NCBI GenBank assembly: GCA_011374735.1 | Contig: DRPD01000035.1 | Span: 1-8,284 of the forward strand | Direction of reading: 5' to 3' | From: Thermopetrobacter sp. | GTDB taxonomy: Bacteria > Pseudomonadota > Alphaproteobacteria > Rhizobiales > Aestuariivirgaceae | Length of the DNA: 8,284 nucleotides | Part shown: one piece after another, positions 1-7,027 of the stretch | Position numbering within the stretch: the first letter of the stretch is position 1 | Layout of the letters: every line of letters begins with the position of its first letter | The notes under the pieces: model-generated | What the model saw: only the letters and a program-made list of their open reading frames with translations | What the model was told of the DNA's origin: nothing | Database searches by the model: none | Program-made: the position numbers and the translations under genes

Positions 1-1
1 G

Positions 2-2014
2 GTGGTCTTCAACCGCCGCACCAACCGCCTGCAGGCCTTCGGCAACGTCATCGTCCGCCAGCCCGACGGCACCCGCATTCTCGCCAACAAACTCGATATC
101 GACCGCCGTTTCCGCGATGGCTTCGCGCGCCATGTCACCTTGCTGATGACCAACCGCACCACCCTCAACGCCGACGTCATGGAGCGCAAAGACGGCAACC
201 TCACCATCTTCACCAACATGCGCTACACGGCCTGCGACAAGTGCCGCGTCAAGGGCGGGCCGCTGTGGGAGGTGCGCTCGAAGAAGGCGGTGCACGACAA
301 GAAGAAGGGCCGTATCTATCATTACAATCTGCATTTCCGGCTGGCCGACATGCCGGTGTTCTGGCTGCCGTGGTTGAGCCACCCCGACGCCGATCATCCG
401 CGCGCCACCGGCTTCCTGTCGCCCGCCTTTTCCTACTCCAGCACCCTCGGGCTCGGGGTTTCGACGCCGTTCTTCGTCAACCTGGCCCCCAATTACGACC
501 TCACGCTGATCCCCACCGGCTATACGCAACAGGGGCTGCTGGCGCGCGCCATCTGGCGCCACCGCACCGCTTTCGGCACCTATGAGATCGACGGCGGCGG
601 CATCTATCAGTGGAACCCGGCCGCCCTGCCCGCGCCGGGCAACCGCCGCTGGCGCTGGTTCATCCGCGGCAAGGGCGCGTTCACCTTCGCCAACGGTTTC
701 AAGGGCGGATTCGACGGCGCGCTGTATTCCGATCGCACCATGATGCGCGCCTATGAGATCGACAAGCGCGACATGATCGAATCAAAAGTCTGGCTGGAAC
801 GCCTGGCGGGCCGCCAATACGCCCATGCGGGCGTGTCGCATTTTCGCGACCTGCTGAAGGACGCCACCGGCAATGAGGTGGTGCCCCATCTGGCGCTCAC
901 CGGCCGGCTGTCCCACACCATCAAGGCGCCGGTGCTGGGCGGCGCGCTGCGTTTCGAGGCCGCCGCCTACTCCGTCTCGCGCATCCGCTCGCACATTCCG
1001 TTCTCCGATGTCCGCCAGGCGCTCGACCAGAAGGCGCTGGCCGCCACCATCGAGTGGAAGCGCCGCCTGACGCTGCCCGGCGGCATCGTCGCCACGCCCT
1101 TCGCCGCCCTGTTCGCCGATGTGCACAACACCACCGGCATGCCCGCGCCGCTGTTGCCCGGCGGCTCCATCAACGCCACCACCACGCGCCTCATGCCGGT
1201 GGCCGGGCTCGACGTGCGCTGGCCGTTCATCAATGCCGGCAATGGCGGCGGCGGCCATATCGTCACCCCGGTGGTGCAGGTCATCGCGGCGCGTGATGAG
1301 CCGGATACCACCAACTTCGGCAATGAAAACGCGGTCAGCGACCTGTTCGACACCACCACGCTGTTCCTGCACGACCGCTTCTCCGGCTTCGACCGCCGGG
1401 AGGGCGGCGTGCGCCTGAACGCCGGTCTGGTCTATACGTGGCTGCTGGCCAACGGCGGATTCGTGCGGGCCAGCGCCGGGCGATCGTGGCATCTGGCGGG
1501 CCGCAACAGCCATCGCAGCGGCAATGGCCTGGGCACCCCGGCTTCCGATTACGTCGCTTCCCTCACCGCCCAGCCGGTATCCTGGGGGCGCTTCAGCTGG
1601 CAGGGCCGCTTCGACAGCGCCACCCTGGCGCCGCGCCTGCAACAGTTCAGCGGCAGTTTCATGCTCAAGAAGCGTGGTGGCGCGGACGTTTCCTATCTCT
1701 ACGCCGCGCCGGACGCGCAACGCGGCTTCACCGTGCCGCGCCAACAGATCGCCCTCGGCGGCACTCTGTGGCTCAATGACCGCTGGCGCATTTATGGCTC
1801 ATGGCGTTACGATCTCATCAACAGCACCACGGTTTCTCATTCCATCGGGCTCGGCTATGAGTGCGATTGCACCACCTTCAGCCTGGAATACAAACGTGAT
1901 TTCACCAGTGACGCGGACGCCACGCCACAGCATCATCTGCTGGTGTCGGTGCATTTCCGCACCCTGGGTGGCACCTCGGCCGATCTCGGCAAGCTGCTGT
2001 TCAAGGAGCCATGA
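2..2014 (+). CDS. lptD: LPS-assembly protein LptD (5'-partial)
   Basis: Outer-membrane beta-barrel that, with lipoprotein LptE, inserts lipopolysaccharide into the outer leaflet. The frame is open from the window edge, so the GTG at position 2 is internal. About 670 residues are visible; comparing cysteine positions with E. coli LptD suggests roughly 90-100 N-terminal residues are missing (signal peptide and first jellyroll strands). Residues 1-75 resemble the end of the LptA/OstA-like periplasmic jellyroll (GNVIVRQPDGTRILA). From about residue 100 the LptD barrel domain follows, with its typical MPVFWLPWLSHPD and ATGFLSPAFSYSS stretches. The C-terminal strands include GLGYECDCTTFSLEYKRDF and end in VHFRTLGGT. 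The only cysteines are C78, C81, C621 and C623, placed like the N-terminal and C-terminal disulfide partners of E. coli LptD. The stop TGA lies in an ATGA that also offers an ATG for the next frame. Identification is strong; the start is unknown. Confidence 0.95.
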   Translation: MVFNRRTNRLQAFGNVIVRQPDGTRILANKLDIDRRFRDGFARHVTLLMTNRTTLNADVMERKDGNLTIFTNMRYTACDKCRVKGGPLWEVRSKKAVHDKKKGRIYHYNLHFRLADMPVFWLPWLSHPDADHPRATGFLSPAFSYSSTLGLGVSTPFFVNLAPNYDLTLIPTGYTQQGLLARAIWRHRTAFGTYEIDGGGIYQWNPAALPAPGNRRWRWFIRGKGAFTFANGFKGGFDGALYSDRTMMRAYEIDKRDMIESKVWLERLAGRQYAHAGVSHFRDLLKDATGNEVVPHLALTGRLSHTIKAPVLGGALRFEAAAYSVSRIRSHIPFSDVRQALDQKALAATIEWKRRLTLPGGIVATPFAALFADVHNTTGMPAPLLPGGSINATTTRLMPVAGLDVRWPFINAGNGGGGHIVTPVVQVIAARDEPDTTNFGNENAVSDLFDTTTLFLHDRFSGFDRREGGVRLNAGLVYTWLLANGGFVRASAGRSWHLAGRNSHRSGNGLGTPASDYVASLTAQPVSWGRFSWQGRFDSATLAPRLQQFSGSFMLKKRGGADVSYLYAAPDAQRGFTVPRQQIALGGTLWLNDRWRIYGSWRYDLINSTTVSHSIGLGYECDCTTFSLEYKRDFTSDADATPQHHLLVSVHFRTLGGTSADLGKLLFKEP

Positions 2015-2077
2015 TCCCCAACACAATGTTTCCGCAATTGCCCCGCATGGATAGCGTCGGCCAAACATCCGCGACCC

Positions 2078-2082
2078 GGAGG
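2078..2082 (+). promoter_or_regulatory. Shine-Dalgarno deciding the surA-like start
   Basis: GGAGG lies 6 nt before the ATG at 2089. This is much better placed than the AAGGAG at 2003-2008, which sits only 2 nt before the ATG at 2011. The ATG at 2089 also gives a compact signal peptide, so it is the preferred start. Confidence 0.65.
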
Positions 2083-2088
2083 CGACGC

Positions 2089-3408
2089 ATGCATATTCCT
2101 TCCATCCGCTGCCCTGGGCGTCCGCTGGCGGCGCTGACGCTGTTGGCGGCGCTGGTGATGGCGGCGGCCGCACCGGCGCTGGCCTCGCGCGTCCTGCTGA
2201 AGGTCAATGACGTGCCCGTCACCAATTTCGACATCACCCAGCAGTTGAAGATCAACGGGTTGCTGGGCGGCCCGCGCACCCGCCAGGCGGCCTTGCGCCA
2301 ACTGGTGGACAACGTGGTGCTGGAGCGCGAGGCGAAGAGACAAGGCATTACCATCCGCGACATTCATGTGGATCGCACCATCGACGGCATGGCGAAGAGC
2401 TTTGGCGGCCTGCCCCGCCTCAAGCAGCTATTGCGCAAGCGTGGCGTCCGCTATGACGCTTTCCGGCGCCATGTGCGGGGCCTGATCCTGTTTCGCGCCG
2501 TGACCGCCCGCCTGGGCACCAGAATCAAGGTCGCGCCCTCGAAAGAGGAGATCGAACGCCGCTATCGCAAGATCCTCACCGACCCGCGACTGAAACCGGT
2601 GACCGCGTGGCGCCTGCGCCAGGTGACCCTGGCGGTGAGGAAGAAGGGCAAACCCGGCACGGTGCGCACGCCACGGAAAATTGTCGTGTGGAACTTGCGC
2701 AACATCGACCTGCCGGTGGAGAATGTCGCGCCGGTCATGCGCGAACAGCTGTTTCAGGCCCGGGCCATTGAAAGCCAGCAGATCAAGAGCCGCTATCGCG
2801 GCTGCGCCAGCATCAAGCAGGCCACCGCCGGCCTGTTCAACGTGCGGGTGTCAGGGATCATTCAGGCCGATCCGCGTCTCATTCCCGGGCCGGTGAAACA
2901 AGCCATGCGCGAGGCCGGGACCACGAAGCTGCTGGGCCCGGTTAAGACCAGGAAAGGCATTCGACTGATCGCCTTTTGCGGCGCCGCCAAGACGCGTCCG
3001 TCCGTCAAGGTGCCGGACGTCGCCGTGTTCCGCCGCATCCAGGACGCGCAGATCATCATGCGGCGCTTCCGCGGTTGCGCCACCTTGCCCAAGGCGGCGC
3101 ATGGGGTGCGCGGCGCCAGGGTGTCGGACTATATCGACGCCGATCCGCGCAAGTTGCCCAGGCAGCTGCGGGTGGCGCTCGCCAAGTCCGGCGGCCGGAA
3201 GCTCATCGGCCCGGTGCGCACGCCACGGGGCATCCAGCTGTTCGCCTTCTGCGGCAAGCGCAAGATCGTGCCGCCGAAGCCGGACCGCAAGATCGTCGCC
3301 CGCATGGTGCAGGCGGAAGCCTTCCAGAAGGTGCGCGAGAAGGTGATGCGCAAGTTGCGTCAGAAGGCCTATATCGAGATCCGTGACAAATCCGTGCGCC
3401 TGAACTGA
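2089..3408 (+). CDS. SurA-family periplasmic chaperone with duplicated parvulin-like unit
   Basis: Periplasmic chaperone of the SurA type, expected to escort outer-membrane proteins such as LptD; 439 aa from the chosen start. Residues 1-32 form a signal peptide (hydrophobic 13-30, cleavage likely after ALA at 30-32). The SurA N-domain follows: VNDVPVTNFDI (39-49), then RQLVDNVVLEREAKRQGI (70-87). A helix with SKEEIERRYRK (151-161) leads to a strand-like WRLRQVTLAV (174-183). Two repeats follow (about 230-298 and 321-389), each starting RGCA and ending AFCG, with GPV[KR]T near the end as in late parvulin strands. The parvulin GGDLGW-type motif is not visible, so isomerase activity is doubtful. 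The last 40 residues (VARMVQAEAF to AYIEIR) match the SurA C-terminal helix and strand. It follows lptD and is 6 nt before pdxA, the classic surA position. An in-frame ATG at 2011 overlaps the lptD stop and would add 26 residues. Family assignment is good; I leave the symbol blank because the PPIase part diverges. Confidence 0.85.
   Translation: MHIPSIRCPGRPLAALTLLAALVMAAAAPALASRVLLKVNDVPVTNFDITQQLKINGLLGGPRTRQAALRQLVDNVVLEREAKRQGITIRDIHVDRTIDGMAKSFGGLPRLKQLLRKRGVRYDAFRRHVRGLILFRAVTARLGTRIKVAPSKEEIERRYRKILTDPRLKPVTAWRLRQVTLAVRKKGKPGTVRTPRKIVVWNLRNIDLPVENVAPVMREQLFQARAIESQQIKSRYRGCASIKQATAGLFNVRVSGIIQADPRLIPGPVKQAMREAGTTKLLGPVKTRKGIRLIAFCGAAKTRPSVKVPDVAVFRRIQDAQIIMRRFRGCATLPKAAHGVRGARVSDYIDADPRKLPRQLRVALAKSGGRKLIGPVRTPRGIQLFAFCGKRKIVPPKPDRKIVARMVQAEAFQKVREKVMRKLRQKAYIEIRDKSVRLN
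2776..2982 (+). repeat. Internal protein repeat, copy 1 (residues 230-298 of the SurA-like protein)
   Basis: 69-residue unit with C239 (RYRGCA) and C297 (IAFCG), core ADPR and LLGPVKT. It aligns without gaps to copy 2, offset by exactly 273 bp. By eye, 29 of 61 residues are identical from the RGC glycine to the final FCG. Confidence 0.8.
3049..3255 (+). repeat. Internal protein repeat, copy 2 (residues 321-389 of the SurA-like protein)
   Basis: Partner of the 2776-2982 unit, with C330 (RFRGCA), ADPR, LIGPVRTPRG and C388 (FAFCG). Both cysteines are displaced by exactly 91 codons from those of copy 1, which points to tandem duplication followed by divergence. Confidence 0.8.
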
Positions 3409-3414
3409 GGCGGA

Positions 3415-4455
3415 ATGTCCGCCATGGAAGAACATGCCCCTCCCCTCGCGCTCACCATGGGCGAGCCCGGCGGCGTCGGCCTGCGGCTGGCCTTGCCGGC
3501 CTGGCGGCGGCTGCACCGTTCAGGCCCCGCCTTCTGCCTGCTGGCCGATCCGGCGCTGCTGCGCGCCCGCGCCGCCCGGTGCGGCGTCGATGACGTGCCG
3601 TTGCGCGACGTGACGGACATCGGCCAAGCGGCAAGGGTGTTTCGCGACGCCCTGCCCGTCCTGGCGCTCTCCGGCTACGAGAATTTGCCCGATCGCCCCG
3701 GCGAGGCCCGGCCGGACACCGCGGCGGCGGTGCTGGCCGCCATCGACAACGCCGTCGCGCTCACCTTGCGCGGCGCGGCGTCCGGCGTCGTCACCCTGCC
3801 CATTCAGAAGGAGGCCCTCTATGCGGCCGGCTTCAGCCATGAGGGCCATACCGATCATCTGGCCGCGCTGGCCCGTCAGGCCGGTCATGACGCCACGCCG
3901 GTGATGATGCTGAGCGCGGCGGACTTGCGCACCGTGCCGGTGACCGTCCATGTCGCGCTGGCCGACGTGCCGGCGCGCTTGAGCGAAGACGCCATCGTCG
4001 CCCAGGGGCGGGTGCTGGCCCGCGATCTGAACCGCTTCTTCGCCGTCGGCCATCCGCGCATCGCCGTCGCCGCGCTCAATCCGCACGCCGGCGAGGGCGG
4101 CCGCATGGGGTCGGAGGAGCGCACCATCATCACCCCCGCCATCGAGCGGCTGAAGGCGGCGGGCATTGACGCCACCGGCCCGCATCCGGCCGATACCCTG
4201 TTTCATGAAGACGCGCGCGGCGGGTATGACGCCTGCCTGTGCATGTATCACGATCAGGCCCTGATCCCGGTCAAGACGCTGGACTTTCACGGCGGCGTCA
4301 ACGTCACTCTGGGCCTGCCCTTCGTGCGCACCTCGCCCGATCATGGCACGGCGCTCGATCTGGCCGCCGGCGGCGCGGCGCGGGCCGATTCGCTCATCAA
4401 CGCCCTGCGGCTGGCCGCCCGCATGGCCGCCGCGGAACGGGCGCGGGCATCATGA
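3415..4455 (+). CDS. pdxA: 4-hydroxythreonine-4-phosphate dehydrogenase PdxA
   Basis: Cytoplasmic enzyme of the DXP-dependent pyridoxal 5'-phosphate pathway. It oxidises 4-phosphooxy-threonine with NAD(P)+; the product decarboxylates and is used by PdxJ. 346 aa, close to the usual length of about 330. The N-terminus has [12 protein letters not shown] (11-22), the family GEPxGxG signature. H145 and T146 in EGHTDH correspond to the substrate-binding His-Thr. H179 (VTVHVAL), H224 (LNPHAGEGG) and H279 (CMYHDQA) correspond to the three metal-binding histidines. K287, N296 and R305 (in [24 protein letters not shown]) match the substrate-contact residues. EGHTD replaces the more common PGHTE, a mild change. 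The start at 3415 is chosen because TGAGG (3406-3410) lies 4 nt upstream; an ATG at 3424 is possible. The TGA overlaps the rsmA ATG, suggesting translational coupling. Confidence 0.96.
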   Translation: MSAMEEHAPPLALTMGEPGGVGLRLALPAWRRLHRSGPAFCLLADPALLRARAARCGVDDVPLRDVTDIGQAARVFRDALPVLALSGYENLPDRPGEARPDTAAAVLAAIDNAVALTLRGAASGVVTLPIQKEALYAAGFSHEGHTDHLAALARQAGHDATPVMMLSAADLRTVPVTVHVALADVPARLSEDAIVAQGRVLARDLNRFFAVGHPRIAVAALNPHAGEGGRMGSEERTIITPAIERLKAAGIDATGPHPADTLFHEDARGGYDACLCMYHDQALIPVKTLDFHGGVNVTLGLPFVRTSPDHGTALDLAAGGAARADSLINALRLAARMAAAERARAS

Positions 4456-5306
4456 CGACGGCCGAAGACGGCCTGCCGCCACTGCGCGAGGTGATCGCCC
4501 GCCACCAGCTGCGGGCCCGCAAGAGCCTCGGCCAGAACTTCCTGTGCGACCTCAACCTGACCCGCAAGATCGCCCGCGCCGCCGGGCCGCTGCCCGGCCA
4601 TGCCATCATCGAGGTGGGCCCCGGCCCCGGCGGCCTGACCCGCGCCCTCCTCCTGGAAGGGGCCGATGAGGTGATCGCCATCGAACGCGACGAACGGGCC
4701 ATCCCGGCCTTGCGCGACATCGCCGCGCGCTGGCCCGGCCGGCTGGAGATCATCGCCGGCGACGCCCTGAAATGCGATTATCAGGCATTGGCGCAAGCGC
4801 GCGCCAAGCCGCCGCGCATCGCCGCCAACCTGCCCTACAACATCGCCACGCCGTTGATCACCGGCTGGCTGTTGAGCGAGCCGTGGCCGCCGTGGTGGCG
4901 TTCCATGACGGTGATGGTGCAGCGCGAGGTGGCCGAGCGCCTGAGCGCCGCGCCGGGCGGCAAGAGTTACGGGCGGCTCTCCGTGCTGGCCCAGTGGCGG
5001 GCCCGGGCCGAGCGGCTGTTCGACGTGCCTCCCGCCGCCTTCACGCCGCCGCCGAAGGTCACTTCCTCCATCGTCCGCATCTCCCCCCTGCCCGGCCCCG
5101 TGGGGCGATGCGGCGCCGATGCCCTGCAACGGCTCACCGCCGCCGCCTTCGGCCAGCGCCGCAAGATGCTGCGCAAGGCGCTGAAGCCCCTGTGGCCCGA
5201 TCCGGAGGAGGTGCTGCGCGAAGCGGGCATCGCCCCCACGGCGCGCGCGGAGGAACTCGCCATCGACGACTTCTGCCGCCTTGCGGCGCGTCTCGATGAT
5301 CGCTGA
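4452..5306 (+). CDS. rsmA: 16S rRNA (adenine1518-N6/adenine1519-N6)-dimethyltransferase RsmA (KsgA)
   Basis: Cytoplasmic ribosome-assembly enzyme that uses S-adenosylmethionine to dimethylate two adjacent adenines in the 3'-terminal helix of 16S rRNA; loss confers kasugamycin resistance in bacteria studied. 284 aa, normal for the family. Visible motifs in order: SLGQNFL (25-31); SAM-binding [10 protein letters not shown] (54-63); the acidic residue in AIERD (E78); GDAL (103-106); catalytic NLPY (126-129); VQREVAERL (156-164); FTPPPKV (197-203); and [12 protein letters not shown] (233-244) in the C-terminal helical domain. All expected motifs are intact. The ATG at 4452 overlaps the pdxA stop as ATGA. 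No strong Shine-Dalgarno is visible there, so coupling to pdxA translation is likely. The frame stays open upstream inside pdxA, but those codons lack family similarity. It ends 9 nt before the stop codon of the opposing gene. Confidence 0.97.
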   Translation: MTTAEDGLPPLREVIARHQLRARKSLGQNFLCDLNLTRKIARAAGPLPGHAIIEVGPGPGGLTRALLLEGADEVIAIERDERAIPALRDIAARWPGRLEIIAGDALKCDYQALAQARAKPPRIAANLPYNIATPLITGWLLSEPWPPWWRSMTVMVQREVAERLSAAPGGKSYGRLSVLAQWRARAERLFDVPPAAFTPPPKVTSSIVRISPLPGPVGRCGADALQRLTAAAFGQRRKMLRKALKPLWPDPEEVLREAGIAPTARAEELAIDDFCRLAARLDDR

Positions 5307-5307
5307 G

Positions 5308-5324
5308 GGCGGCGCTCAGCCGCC
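5308..5324. terminator. Small GC hairpin between convergent genes (possible weak terminator)
   Basis: GGCGGC (5308-5313) and GCCGCC (5319-5324) form a 6-bp stem with a 5-nt loop that contains part of the stop codon of the minus-strand LysM gene. There is no U-tract on either side, so an intrinsic terminator is only a suggestion. Confidence 0.3.
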
Positions 5325-6905
5325 GGGCGGCTTCGGGGTGGTGAAGATCTGGCCGGGGTAGATCAGGTCGGGATCGCGGATCTGATCCCTGTTGGCCTCA
5401 TAGATGACCGTGTAGCGCATGCCTTTGCCATAGAGGTTGCGGGCGATGGTCCACAGATTGTCGCCCGGCTGGATGATGACCCGGGCCGGTTTCGGCGGCT
5501 TATTCCTCAGCGCCTCGTTCCTCACCGCCTTGCCGGCGGCGGGTTCGGCGGAAGCGGCGGACGCATCCTCTGCGGAAGCCGTGGCGACTTCAGTGGTCCT
5601 GACCGGCGCCGTTTCCTTTTTCATCACCGTGGCCTCGGCCTCTTTCTTCAGGCTTTTCTTCAACTGTGCCACGGCGGCCGGCGCGGCGCGCATGAAGGGC
5701 GCGGCGACGCGCGCCAGCACCGAGCCGTCGCCGTCGATCCGGTCCACCCTGAGGGCATGCGGCCCCGGCGCGATGATGGCGTTGCCCTTGAAGCTCCAGC
5801 GGCCCTTGCCGTCCACCCGCGTATCGCCCAGATGGCGGTTGTCCACATAGATCCTCAGGCGGCTGCCCGGCGTGCCGGCGCCGCTGAAGAAGATGTCGCC
5901 GTTTTCGTCATAATCCACCGTTTGCAGGCTCAGGCGCACCTTGGCCACGGCGCTCTTCTTCGGTGGTTCAGGCCGCGCTGGCGGCGCCTTGGCCGGCTTT
6001 TCTCGCGCGGGGGGCGGCTCTTGCGGAGGCGCCTTGGCCTGTGTGCCCGCCGTGGGCGTCTCCAGCGGCTTGTTGTCCTGAGCGGGCGGTTGTTTCGCGG
6101 CCGGCGGCGGCGTTGACGCCTTGCCGGGGGCCGCGGCGGCCTGCTTGACCGGCGCCTTTTTCACCGGTTGCGGCTTCTGCAGGATGCGCGACGGCGCGTC
6201 GGGCGAACTGAGCACCACCAGCGCCCGCCCCGCCTGGCCGGCGCCGGCCACGCTGACCGACTGTTCGGATACCACCGCGACGCTGTCCGGCCCGCGCTTG
6301 ACATGGCTGCGCAAGGTGATCTCGTGCTGCCCCGGCGGCAGCTTCATGTCGGGCGTCGCCACCCATTCGCCACGTTCATCGGCCTGCAATTGGGCGATCG
6401 GCCGTCCATCCAGCAGCACTTCCACCCGGGCGCCCGGTTCGGCCCGCCCGGCGACGATCACCTCGCCGGCCGGCGACACCCGCACGATGTCGAAGCGCGG
6501 CGCTGAGGGTGGCGGCGTTTTTGGCGTGGCGGGCCGACTCCCCCGGCTCGCCTCGCGCGCCGCTTCATCCGTCTTCGCGGCCACCTTGCGCGGCGCGTCC
6601 GGTTTCCTGGCGATGGTGGGCGGTGACGCGGTCTGCCGATGTGGTTTTTTCCCTGTTGCCGCTTGTGGCGGCTGCGTCCTGGCGGTTTGCGATTTTTCGG
6701 GCGTGGCCGGCGGTTTCGCGGCCTGAGCCGGGGGCCGCGAAGCAGTGACGACCGGCGGCTGGGTGATGACGCCGATGGTGGACGACGCATCGCCGGTGCG
6801 CAGGAAATAGGCGATCAGCAATCCGATGGCGGACAGCACCGCGCCGCTGACGAACCACGGCAGCAGCGAACCCGTCGTCGCCTTGTCGTCTCGTGGCGTG
6901 TTCAT
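5316..6905 (-). CDS. Membrane-anchored Ig-like and LysM domain protein
   Basis: Predicted inner-membrane-anchored periplasmic protein of 529 aa that probably binds peptidoglycan; its precise role is unknown. The N-terminus is short and hydrophilic, followed by one transmembrane helix (about 14-35, LLPWFVSGAVLSAIGLLIAY). A Pro/Ala/Lys-rich linker spans about 48-135. An Ig-like module follows (about 138-220, with GRAEPGARVEVLLDGRPI and LPPGQHEITLRS), then a second Pro/Ala-rich linker (240-318). A second Ig-like module (about 322-404) contains GAGTPGSRLRIYVDNRHLG and APGPHALRVD. After an acidic Ala-rich spacer, the C-terminal LysM domain (about 475-525) has IIQPGDNLWTIARNLYG and DPDLIYPGQIF. There are no cysteines. 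The start is supported by GGGAGAAGG (6912-6920 on the complement) 6 nt upstream and by the helix position. The gene converges on rsmA and diverges from the LOG gene, so it is its own transcription unit. Similar Ig/LysM proteins are common in Alphaproteobacteria, usually without experimental function. Confidence 0.88.
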   Translation of the reverse strand: MNTPRDDKATTGSLLPWFVSGAVLSAIGLLIAYFLRTGDASSTIGVITQPPVVTASRPPAQAAKPPATPEKSQTARTQPPQAATGKKPHRQTASPPTIARKPDAPRKVAAKTDEAAREASRGSRPATPKTPPPSAPRFDIVRVSPAGEVIVAGRAEPGARVEVLLDGRPIAQLQADERGEWVATPDMKLPPGQHEITLRSHVKRGPDSVAVVSEQSVSVAGAGQAGRALVVLSSPDAPSRILQKPQPVKKAPVKQAAAAPGKASTPPPAAKQPPAQDNKPLETPTAGTQAKAPPQEPPPAREKPAKAPPARPEPPKKSAVAKVRLSLQTVDYDENGDIFFSGAGTPGSRLRIYVDNRHLGDTRVDGKGRWSFKGNAIIAPGPHALRVDRIDGDGSVLARVAAPFMRAAPAAVAQLKKSLKKEAEATVMKKETAPVRTTEVATASAEDASAASAEPAAGKAVRNEALRNKPPKPARVIIQPGDNLWTIARNLYGKGMRYTVIYEANRDQIRDPDLIYPGQIFTTPKPPGG

Positions 6906-6950
6906 GGCCGGCCTTCTCCCAATGCGCTTCCGGCCCCCGTTGTTATTCTC

Positions 6951-6979
6951 ATTGTCGCATCGCGCCGTGGCAAAATCAA
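6951..6979 (-). promoter_or_regulatory. Putative sigma70-type promoter for the LysM gene
   Basis: Read on the minus strand, TTGATT (6979-6974) and GACAAT (6956-6951) are separated by 17 nt. Each box matches 4 of 6 consensus positions. Transcription would start near 6944, giving a leader of about 40 nt that includes the Shine-Dalgarno. Prediction by eye only. Confidence 0.4.
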
Positions 6980-6995
6980 CAATCCGCCCTTGATT
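6974..6995. repeat. Short inverted repeat in the divergent intergenic region
   Basis: AATCAA (6974-6979), 10 nt, then TTGATT (6990-6995). It lies between the divergent LysM and LOG genes, and its left arm coincides with the proposed -35 box of the LysM promoter. It may be an operator half-site pair or chance; the rest of 6906-7027 shows no other gene. Confidence 0.35.
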
Positions 6996-7027
6996 CCGCG
7001 CGGCCCGGCGTGCATTTGATCCACGCC

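Noticed and set aside
2..4. GTG at the window edge as the true start of lptD
   Set aside because: The reading begins inside the LptA-like jellyroll; no signal peptide is present, so the real start lies upstream.
782..1744. Long minus-strand open frame (320 codons) opposite lptD
   Set aside because: Antisense shadow of a high-GC gene; low-complexity Arg/Gly/Ala-rich translation without recognisable motifs, while the plus-strand LptD reading is clear.
4239..4451. Upstream extension of the rsmA frame inside pdxA
   Set aside because: RsmA proteins normally begin shortly before SLGQNFL; the ATG at 4452 gives a family-typical length, and the extension overlaps the conserved pdxA C-terminus.
3520..5129. 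Minus-strand open frames opposite pdxA (3520-4344) and rsmA (4341-5129)
   Set aside because: Both lie fully opposite genes with intact catalytic motifs, and their translations have composition typical of GC-rich shadows.
5696..6800. Pro/Ala/Lys-rich stretches of the LysM gene as a DNA tandem-repeat array
   Set aside because: The bias is compositional; I found no regular repeat period, so it reads as disordered linker.
6990..7018. Plus-strand promoter for the LOG gene using TTGATT at 6990
   Set aside because: At 17-nt spacing the -10 hexamer is CATTTG, matching only 2 of 6 consensus positions; other spacings are no better.
6893..7027. Upstream extension of the LOG frame
   Set aside because: It would overlap the start of the divergent LysM gene and precede the first family strand INLCVYCGSS; the ATG at 7028 gives the usual length.
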